A DNA stretch of 64,000 nucleotides, taken from Zhengitettix transpicula. Lineage: Eukaryota > Arthropoda > Insecta > Orthoptera > Tetrigidae. The notes under the pieces are model-generated. The model saw only the letters and a program-made list of their open reading frames with translations, ran no database searches and was not told where the DNA came from. The translations under genes were made by a program, and so were the position numbers. Each line of letters begins with the position of its first letter. The first letter of the stretch is position 1. The DNA lies in the NCBI GenBank assembly GCA_037074705.1, contig CM073592.1, positions 26,694,629-26,758,628 of the forward strand. The letters are read 5' to 3'. Shown piece after piece: positions 14,022 through 22,731 of the stretch.

Positions 14022-14180
14022 GTCATAGTAAGTTACTTTCCAGTCTGTTCCCAAATAGACATGAGTAATGTTTCTTGTAAATGTAACACCCGTCCTCACT
14101 CTTACAGAATCGTGCTACCCAAGAGCCACAAAAATTCCAAACCAGCCTGGTGTTGACTGTCAAGACTGGTGGCAGGTCAC
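14022..14180 (+). repeat. left copy of inverted dispersed repeat
   Basis: Matches the reverse complement of 17091-17230. Shared blocks include ACTTTCCAGTCTGTTCC, ATAGACATGAG, CTTGTAAATGTAACAC, CCTCACTCTTACAGAA and CTGGTGGCAGG. No coding content. With its partner it brackets the intronless PSMD3 gene. Confidence 0.8.
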
Positions 14181-15256
14181 TAAAGTATTTAAAATAGCTC
14201 AAGTGTCATAGTGAGTGTCAAATCTCAATCTGTTCCATTTGTCTGATAAGTTGCACTTTGAGTACATTAACAGAAAAATTAAGGAATGATTCTGTGGGTT
14301 GGCTCTATTACAAATTAGAGTAATTTTTAAAATTTCATAGAAATGTCTATAAAATATCAGGCAGCAAATTAGTTGAATAGGTTCTAATTTGATATAATTT
14401 GTTTAAAAAACAAAACTATTGCTGGTTTCACATATGTAATTAATCTGGAAGCTGCTTAAATATGAAGAGCATATTTTTAAATACTTTTGTAAACCTGCCT
14501 TAATGTCCTTATATATTCAAGTTTACAAAAAAGTTATAAAAGCTTTTGAACTTTTATACATGTTTTGAAAACTTTTAACTTTTCCAAAGTGTTATCACAT
14601 CTGTCAGACTGGTTAAGTTCATGTTTGTATTCAATTAAAATAAAATTACAATTTTGATGTAAATTAACCAATTAACAAAATGTTCAATATATAGGAACAC
14701 TTAATTCCAAGTTGGAATCCATTCTGTTTCGTCCATTGTTACGAACCAAACTTATGCCACATGTACGTTGTATACTAAGCTTTCAATATAATTTTAGTGT
14801 AATAAATTATGTGAATAGCAATTAATTTGTTAATTAGCATACTATGAAATTTTGTTTGGAACAAAATTGAAACTTTCACATTTCCGAAAGTGGCAAAATT
14901 TTTATAATTTAAGGAATATTCCCACACGTTTAACATGAAGTAATGCTACGTTTGTTTTTTCTATTCAATTTTCACAGTTGCCCAATTGGCTATTATTCTA
15001 AAATTCGTTTTACTTGTGTTTAATCTGTAAAATATAAAAGTTGTGATAACCATTAAACTGTTTACGTGTGCTTTTAAATTATTCAGTTACCGTATACTGG
15101 CCTGAAAAAAATTGAATTTTTTTAGATATAGTTTTAAGTAAGTGAATATACTGCTTAAAATTGGAAAATGTGACATGCCAATTTTTTGGTCTCGTAAGTT
15201 CGATATTTTAATTGTTGCATTACTCCGTTTCAGCGTATAATTGTGAACCGACGACG

Positions 15257-16723
15257 ATGGTGGGTGTGTCCGAGGACGTAGAAATGAAGAACGCGGACAG
15301 TCCGGCGGAGGCTGAGAGCACGGACACAAAGAAGGACGGCGACGCTGCAAGCGTGCTGGAAATTCGTGAGCACACGCGTCAGATAGAGAAGGCCGTTCAA
15401 AGTAAGGAGCCACGCTTTATCCTTCGCGTGCTACGTTCGCTGCCGGCCACTCGCCGGAAACTGGATGCTCCCGTGTTGCGTGCCGTCGTCAGCTCCCTAT
15501 ACGCCCACTCACCCGCAGACAGGGACGCGTTGCTGGCCTTCGTGGAAGAAGCTGTGCCTGCTCCGGGGGCTACTCAGAGACCGGCGAGGGCACCGCTGCC
15601 CGAGGTGGATGCGTACGCTCACCTGCTTGTGCTGCTACGCCTTCTGGATGCGCGCCGCTACGAGGATGCGGTTCGCTGCTCTGACCTTCTCGCGGCCAAG
15701 CTGGCGGCGCAGAACCGGCGCACGCTCGATCCAATCGCTGCGAAGTGTCACTTCTATCACGCCCGCAGCTACGAGCTGGCAGGGCGTCCCGACGCCGTGC
15801 GCGGCCGCCTGCACTCTCGACTGCGCACCGCCACATTGCGTAACGACTACGACGGACAGGCCGTGCTCATCAACTGCCTGCTGCGCAACTACCTGCACTA
15901 CAGCCTTTACGACCAGGCCGACAAGCTGGTCTCCAAGTCAGTCTTCCCCGAGTCGGCCGCTAACAACGAATGGGCGCGCTTCTTCTACTACCTCGGCCGC
16001 ATCAAGGCGGCTCGCCTGGAGTACTCGGCGGCGCACAAGCACCTGGTACAGGCCCTGCGCAAGGCTCCGCAGACCGCGGCTGTGGGCTTCCGCCAGACCG
16101 TGCACAAGCTTGCCGTCACCGTTGAGCTGCTGCTGGGCGACATTCCCGAGCGCCAGGTGTTCCGCCAAGCCCCCTTGCGTCGCTCTCTTGCCCCTTACTT
16201 TCAGCTCACGCAGGCCGTGCGTATGGGCAACCTTCAGCGCTTTGGGGAGGTACTGGAGAATTTCGGTGCGCAGTTCCGCGCGGACCACACGTTTACACTG
16301 ATCCTGCGCCTTCGCCACAACGTGATCAAGACGGCAGTGCGCAGTGTGGGGCTGTCGTACTCGCGCATCGCTCCCGCCGATGTAGCGCGCAAGTTGGGAC
16401 TGGACTCACCCGAGGACGCAGAGTTCATTGTGGCCAAAGCTATCCGCGACGGCGTCGTCGAGGCTACGCTCGACCCTGAGCGAGGCTACGTTCGCAGCAA
16501 AGAAACCTCTGACGTGTACCGCACTAGGGAGCCTCAGCTGGCTTTCCACCAGCGCATTGCCTTCTGCCTCGACCTACACAACCAGAGTGTAAAGGCCATG
16601 CGTTATCCACCCAAGGCCTACGGCGAGGACCTCGAATCCGCAGAGGAGCGCCGCGAGCGCGAGCAGCAGGACATGGAATTGGCCAAGGAGATGGCCGAAG
16701 ACGACGACGATGCCTTCCCATAG
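15257..16723 (+). CDS. PSMD3: 26S proteasome regulatory subunit Rpn3 (PSMD3), intronless
   Basis: Non-ATPase lid subunit of the 26S proteasome 19S particle, needed for degradation of ubiquitinated proteins in cytosol and nucleus. The single open frame encodes 488 residues, close to the insect Rpn3 length. I chose ATG 15257 because the protein starts with the short acidic/Lys N-terminus ([14 protein letters not shown]) usual for the family; the frame continues upstream without an ATG. It carries [20 protein letters not shown], a helical repeat region, a PCI domain (about residues 225-405, with [16 protein letters not shown]), the conserved [20 protein letters not shown] segment, and an acidic tail ending DDDDAFP. 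Codons are strongly G/C-ending, unlike the AT-rich EMSY and ACSL exons nearby. Vertebrate PSMD3 has many introns, so the absence here suggests a retrocopy or intron loss. The frame is intact and a poly(A) signal follows, so it looks functional. Confidence 0.95.
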   Translation: MVGVSEDVEMKNADSPAEAESTDTKKDGDAASVLEIREHTRQIEKAVQSKEPRFILRVLRSLPATRRKLDAPVLRAVVSSLYAHSPADRDALLAFVEEAVPAPGATQRPARAPLPEVDAYAHLLVLLRLLDARRYEDAVRCSDLLAAKLAAQNRRTLDPIAAKCHFYHARSYELAGRPDAVRGRLHSRLRTATLRNDYDGQAVLINCLLRNYLHYSLYDQADKLVSKSVFPESAANNEWARFFYYLGRIKAARLEYSAAHKHLVQALRKAPQTAAVGFRQTVHKLAVTVELLLGDIPERQVFRQAPLRRSLAPYFQLTQAVRMGNLQRFGEVLENFGAQFRADHTFTLILRLRHNVIKTAVRSVGLSYSRIAPADVARKLGLDSPEDAEFIVAKAIRDGVVEATLDPERGYVRSKETSDVYRTREPQLAFHQRIAFCLDLHNQSVKAMRYPPKAYGEDLESAEERREREQQDMELAKEMAEDDDDAFP

Positions 16724-16754
16724 ACCAGAACATTCTGTATCACAATTCTAGCTC

Positions 16755-16760
16755 AATAAA
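16755..16760 (+). terminator. PSMD3 polyadenylation signal
   Basis: AATAAA 32 bases after the stop codon, followed by a T-rich segment (GTTTTG). Very short 3' UTR. Confidence 0.75.
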
Positions 16761-17090
16761 GTTTTGCCACTCACTGCAACTAGTTTCTAATCCTGAAGCC
16801 CTTGCACTAACCAATCATATGACATTCATGAATGGAATCCACAATGTGTCTCAACATTTCAGATTCCATAATACTAATTCTCCACCTGTCTTTAATCACT
16901 TTTCTAAATTTATCTAATTCTTGGTAATTAGTTTTCTAAATAATAATGTTTTGTCGTCATATAGAAATATTGTAGGTGCCAGTGGTTTAATTAGCACCTT
17001 TAAGCAATTGACCAATATCTGCTATGACATGATTGTAGCTGGAAACTTCACCTGAAGATTACCATTCCATAAGTGTAACTTCTGAAGATG

Positions 17091-17230
17091 AGTGGCCTGC
17101 CACCAGTATCAACAGATGACTCCAGACTGGTTTAGAATGTTCGTGCCCCCGGTTCTGTAAGAGTGAGGGTGTGTTACATTTACAAGACACATTGCTCATG
17201 TCTATTTTGGAACAGACTGGAAAGTAAGTT
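17091..17230 (-). repeat. right copy of inverted dispersed repeat
   Basis: Reverse complement of 14022-14180, with clear homology over about 140 bases and small indels. It lies between the PSMD3 poly(A) signal and the end of the folate-receptor-like gene. Confidence 0.8.
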
Positions 17231-17371
17231 GTAAGGAAAAAATGTAATGTATATCTTGATATGTTGGTATTAATTCAGTTCATTCAACTTTTCATTGTCA
17301 GGATTAGTTTTAAAAAACCACTCAGGCATTTGGAAAGATAAAGAGCTAAATAAATTTCAAAAGGAAACCAG

Positions 17372-17377
17372 TTTATT
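17372..17377 (-). terminator. candidate poly(A) signal, folate-receptor-like gene
   Basis: TTTATT on the plus strand (AATAAA on the minus strand), about 215 bases past the stop codon of the minus-strand gene. Use is inferred. Confidence 0.4.
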
Positions 17378-17592
17378 AAAAAAGTATACAAAGCTGTACA
17401 TATTTTAATATATACTTTTCATATTTACAATGTATGACTGCTGTATAGTTAAAAATTTCATATAATAGGACCTATAGTCCATTAAGATACATGTAAATCG
17501 TAATTGAGCAACTAAATAGATAGGAATCGTAATTGTTAAGGCTATGTCTACTACTAGTCAATTCAGAAATATTAATATTCCTTATTTGACAG

Positions 17593-20500
17593 TTAAAGAA
17601 TATTCCCTCCCAAGAGTGCTACTACAAAAGTAATTAGCATTGCTATTGTCAAGCCGGATGGCATGGAGACAGAGGATGCTTGCTGCATAGTCGACACTGC
17701 AAGCTGTGCCACCTTATCATTGGGATTGCCACTGCTGCTGTCAAACCATAGCCTCATGCACAGTTGATCATCTGGTGTGTACTTCCAAGACTTGTCCCAC
17801 ACCTGTAGACAAAGGAGATCTTTATAGTAAACTTTAATCATTCTCTCCGAAAAAAATTTATGCCAATAAGCATGTGTCTAGCCAAGTTCCATAAAAAGGA
17901 AGTTTAATCTCATGGTGTATTGGTGTGAACAAATAGAGTTGCCAAAACTAGTGGTAGCAAAAATAATTATTAAGAGAACTTTTCCAATTAAAACAATTTA
18001 TTGAAGACTAAAAATTTGATTAGTGCAAAACTTTAAGGAAGAATTTATTTACAGTTGCATCAACTTCTCAGGTCATTTATCAACTTATTATTTGTCGTCG
18101 GGGACTAATTGATGAGAGTTTCTCTCACACAGAAGTATCCATGCCCTTTGTCAGGATTTGAACCTAGGACCTCTGTGATCTGAGGAAGTCACACTGACCC
18201 CTACACCACAGGAGGTCTGCAAGGAAGAATGATAATGTAGAACAGCTTCTAATTTGGGGTATACTGCCATTTCAACAATTGGAAGAAAAACCCTTGATTG
18301 GATGACTATCCAAGAGGCAAACAATTAGTTATTATGTTGCATTATTTGAATAATTATTAAAAGAACACTCACCAAAAGAGGTTTATAGTTGTTAAGAATT
18401 TTTTTGTTAAAAGAACAAAGACTCCTAAATTAAGGCACATTTTAAATGTTTGCTTTTTTAGGAAGTTGTAAAGCATGTTTCCAATAATTGTTACCTTTTC
18501 ACAGAAATCTTTTGCATTGCCAAATGTATCCTGGAAGGTTTTGCAAACAGCATCTTTGGCACATTTGTTGCTTTCACTGGTCCAGTCCCAGTTTCGAATC
18601 CAGTTGGAACCGCAGGTGTAGTCCTCGGCACAGTCCCTAAACCAGGCATCACAGTCACTTTGGCACAGAGGTACATTGTGAAAACGCTGCTGCCTTACTT
18701 TCATGTCAACCTAAAGGCATTACAATTTATGAAATGATTACAGCAACCAAAGAAAGAAGCAATAGTCTACTTATAACTTAAGGTAAAATACAGTAATCCA
18801 CCAAAAATCTATTCTGTGTTAATATGCTTTCGATGTGTTTTTATATTCTATGAATCTATCCTGAGTCAATTTTGAAATATAAATTACTTCATATTTTACC
18901 TGCTTCCTCTCTGAAACAGTAAACAACTAAAAATTACAGCTATTTTCTTAATAGTGACATTTTAATGTGTATTTTATGAATTTAATATATAGAAAGGTAT
19001 CTAATTATAATACTAATGAAAATATTTTATTACACACTACAAAGAGTCCAAACCTCTTTTAGTGTTCTTTTAATAATTATACAAACAATGACAATTTATT
19101 ACACACTACAATTAAGTCGGTAAAAGGCATCCTTAAACTATTTCAAAATTATCTTTTTTCTATCTGTAACCTAGAATCCTTTGATTCGTTATAATTAATT
19201 AGTTTCTGTGATCACAACAATAAGAATGCAAATAATACAAATCTGTTAAATAAATATATAAAGCACGTAATAGGAATCATAGGCTTTCCCAATGAATGAA
19301 GATTTCCAAACAGGCGATGATGTGGCAAACAAAAATTGGAATCCAGAGAACTTCATCACCATTCTTAGCAATTCAGTGTGAGAACAAACCTTGACAACCC
19401 ATGGCCCCACATTGGGAGAACATTCATAGAAGCAAAGGTCCTGGATGAAGTGCTTCCTACACCTTAGTGACATGTTCTTAATATTGCTGCAGTGGTCAAA
19501 GTTGAAGTTGTACAAATTTCCATGATGAGCATCCTTTGTTGTCTTGTGTGTGCAACATGAGCGATTTTTCCAAGGAGTGCACTGGACATAAACATATTAA
19601 ATAGTAAGTTAAACTCACAATCATTAAACTAAGTGTGTATACATTAGATATAGTGTCATGTCAAGATAAGGTGCACAAAAGGCCACTGTAGTGGGGTAGG
19701 TCGGAGCTCAGTTTAAAAGACAAACCTTTGTTACGACAACCTTATAGTGTAAAAACTATACCGAAAATGTTGATGTATGGAAATATATTATGTTCAGTTC
19801 AGGATATGCTGTGCGTACAAAACCTTGTCCATAAAAGTTAAGAGATGATAAGTACAAGGTGTAGTAAAAGATATTTGCTACACTTTGTATATTTCATTCA
19901 TAAGACTATACTTAATGTTTTTAAGATGGTGTAGTTTCAGTGTCTCTGATGGGAGACGTTCCCAACATACAATGATGCTCTCCTCCATCCTTCTCCCTCC
20001 TACGTCTCACCTAACATTACTCGCTATATCTCATGACCTATAATAGTTTTTGTGCTACACAAACTTTTAGAAGACAACGAGAAAGATATGAACATCCCTA
20101 GAAATGCATTAAGAGTTAAATATTATCAGACAAATGACTAAAGAAATATGCGTTTAAATAAACCATTTTTTCATAACAAATATCTCCCATGATTATTTAC
20201 AACAATTATTTATTATTATTTTGGATACTTCACTATCTATTTGTTCATTTAAATCATAATTTAACATACCTATAATTTTAAATGCTATTGCCCAGATGGA
20301 GGCATCTATTATCAATATCTTACACAACTTTCATACTACCCGAAGATGGAAATTTCTAGCAATGAATAAATGTCCTCAACTCCTTCATAACTATCCACCC
20401 AGAATGAGAACTTGTAGTTCAGTTGTTTTGTAATTTGTAGCACAAACAAAAGTTCAAAGAATAGCTAGGAAAGTGCGAGTCATTTTTTTATAAAATCGTA

Positions 20501-21503
20501 CCCATAGATTTTAAATAATATTCTTGGTAGTCAAAAAATATATTAACATTAACTGAACAGTCAGCAAGGTTTTTTACTCTAACATAAATAAAATATTAAA
20601 TTATTCAAATTTGAAAATTTGAAAATGGCTAATAATAATATGCTCATACCTGACTGTACAGTTCAGACTCTGGCCCTGGTTTGTTCTTGTGATACTTAGA
20701 GTCCAGGCACCAGTTCAGTTTGTCCTCATTTACTGAAAGCTGACTGGATACTACACTGAATGTCAGTAAAATTATTAATCTTGATGGAATCAACTGCAAA
20801 GAAATGGATAAAGTTATCATTTACACATCATTCAGTGTTCCAATTAAAAGTTTGTTTGTAGCTTCCGTCAAAGATTTTGAATTGATACAAACATTAAATG
20901 TTACACTACAGATGGTGTCAAGGAGTTGCCTTTCAAATAAAACAATCTCCTTTAAATTATTGCACTTACAGAAACACGATTACTTTAAACTGTAGACTAC
21001 CGTGTACAGTTGGTAGTTTGCCTTATGTGGGTGAAGTTGTAATAAAATAAATATCAAACTATGGGACAGATAATTCTTTACATTAATGTCACCAATTTAT
21101 GAATAGAATTATACATTTTCTTACAATAACGTGAATTAAAAGTTATTGGTGCATCAGAAACTTTATTGAAAGTTACAAACTCAGATCAAAAAGGTTTTTT
21201 TTTTACAATTAGATCATTTACTTCCAGTTATATCTAATAGCTGGACATCAAGAGACATTTTGTGTACAGGGGTTTCCTCAGAACTCAGCTGAATGATATA
21301 ATAGTTATTTGAGCATATGAACATGTTTTAGATGCTAACATTTGATCAGTGTAAAAAAGAATTCTCTGCTAAAAACTCAATTTCGTCAATTGCACAACTC
21401 ATCCATAATTTTATTGTAATTAGTATTTACGTCCTAAAAAGTCTCATATGAAAGAGTGAAGTTTTCAATCTCTTAATATTTATATTGAACTTACCATACG
21501 CAT
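17593..21503 (-). CDS. folate receptor family, GPI-anchored protein
   Basis: Secretory-pathway, cell-surface protein of the folate/riboflavin-binding family. Coding exons in reading order: 21503-21495 (MRM only), 20793-20650, 19581-19390, 18710-18495 and 17802-17593 (TAA); 256 residues, against about 257 for human FOLR1. All boundaries are GT-AG and phase 0. A signal peptide (residues 1 to about 22, LIILLTFSVVSS) starts in the 9-base coding exon; an upstream in-frame ATG at 21551 would add 16 residues and weaken it. Sixteen cysteines are present, the number expected for the family's eight disulfides. Family blocks are CRKHFIQDLCFYECSPNVGPW, FHNVPLCQSDC and LCMRLWFDSSSGNPN. The C-terminal hydrophobic stretch after residue 229 fits a GPI signal. 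N-glycosylation sequons occur at N57 and N87. By alignment from memory with human FOLR1 the pocket Asp (D99), Arg121/124, Trp156/158/189 and Ser192 are kept, while Trp102 and His135 are replaced by Val and Ile. The ligand is therefore uncertain. Confidence 0.9.
18070..18215 (-). mobile_element. tRNA-derived SINE
   Basis: On the minus strand it reads like a tRNA gene head: an A-box-like TGTGGTGTAGGGGTCAGTG (plus 18191-18209) and a B-box-like GGTTCAAATCC (plus 18154-18164) spaced as in a tRNA promoter, followed by a non-tRNA body. It lies in the last intron of the folate-receptor-like gene, in sense orientation. The acceptor stem does not pair, so it is not a tRNA gene. The 3' boundary is approximate. 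Confidence 0.7.
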
Positions 21504-21551
21504 TAACAATTTACACAGATTTATTTGGTTTACGTGAAAATATTCCACCAT

Positions 21552-22648
21552 ATTTCTATATTCAAGAATATATCAAATTTAACATGTACTACAGCACGTG
21601 CATTTATGAAGTTATACCGTTGTTTCAGCAGAAATGTGGGTTACGGAGCGAATAAAATTTATGGCGATATTGAATAAAAGAGCTGAAATAATAAAAGAAG
21701 TCACAAATACTACAGACAGAGCAGTCCGTAAATCGACTTAAGAGTGAACTTCATTACGTAAAGCTACAATCGTGCAACTACAAAAAAAAGCACCCGCCAA
21801 GACAGACACGGGAGTCCTAGCAAAAGCGCCGCGGAATAGAACATTCAGCCACCTCTTCGAAGACAAACTGCTAACTTTGAGAGCGGCAAGTTATTACAAC
21901 TGTCACTGAATTCAAATTTGGACGATTTCTAAATATGTGCTGTTACATTATAAAAGGTATTTTCGGAATTCTGTGTTTGTAAGTGATTAAAGTAAAGTTG
22001 AGCGAATTAGTTAGAAAACGAAATATTTGTTAAAAAAGGTCAAGGGCTGAGTGCCTAAATTTATGCGTAAACATAATTATAAACTCGCATGGAACGTGAC
22101 GCTCATCAAATGTCATACCAGAAATGCATAACACTAACAAATTTGGTTTCATTTCCCCATAGAAACGGTAGACTTAAAGTGAATTGGCTTGGATAATTAT
22201 TGGCAAATCACAAACTTGTCTCATACCTAAGCCTAGTACATCCTTTGCTATTATGATTTTATTTATTTATAAGTCAGTGTAAAAAGGGTCCAGTTAAGAT
22301 AAAATGTTACTAAACATAAATCCAATGACCTCAATTGTTTATACAAACATTCTTTATTAATTTTTCTGCTTACACTCCACTAAGGTGAGTCACAGGCCTA
22401 TAAGTTGCTTTAAAAGTAGAATCCAATTTAAGATTGTACAAACAAAAACCTACCTCCAATCAGTCCAAATGTCCTTGGTATATAAGCCTACCTTATCCAC
22501 CAAGTTTGGAGCATCTATCACATAATTTCATGAAATCAATCTAATTTACGACATTTCAAGAACTTGTCTTAATCGATAGAAAGAAAGCAGGAATGATAAA
22601 GCAAAAAACTTAAGAACATCGAACAATTTACAGAGAAAAATATAAAAA
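21552..22648. other. region between folate-receptor-like gene and CLNS1A
   Basis: Holds the 5' flank of the minus-strand folate-receptor-like gene, including a more GC-rich patch at about 21790-21880 that could be its promoter, and the 3' flank of CLNS1A. I see no coding exon and no clear repeat. Confidence 0.5.
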
Positions 22649-22654
22649 TTTATT
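22649..22654 (-). terminator. candidate CLNS1A polyadenylation signal
   Basis: TTTATT on the plus strand reads AATAAA on the minus strand, about 80 bases downstream of the CLNS1A stop codon. Confidence 0.5.
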
Positions 22655-22731
22655 AATATTTAAACATAAATATGCAGCTCACATACAGCACATAATTTTT
22701 TTTATGTTGAAAACACGTTTTAAATTATTTT

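Larger units (their letters stand above)
12295..15256. other. EMSY-PSMD3 intergenic region
   Basis: AT-rich sequence with no recognisable coding exons. It holds an AT microsatellite (about 13971-13993), the left copy of an inverted repeat pair (14022-14180) and a weaker partial repetition of that element's start at about 14190-14250. A pyrimidine tract and CAG at about 15220-15231 lie just upstream of the PSMD3 start codon and could be the acceptor of a 5' UTR intron; I cannot locate its donor. Confidence 0.6.

Noticed and set aside
15212..15256. PSMD3 frame extends 15 codons upstream of ATG 15257
   Set aside because: The extension begins with TTG, has no ATG, and contains a TTTCAG acceptor-like site; the family N-terminus fits ATG 15257.
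15465..16733. Several long open frames on both strands overlapping PSMD3
   Set aside because: Shadows of a GC-rich coding gene; none resembles a known protein.
18154..18209. Possible tRNA gene on the minus strand
   Set aside because: A and B boxes are present but the acceptor stem does not pair and a non-tRNA body follows; called a SINE.
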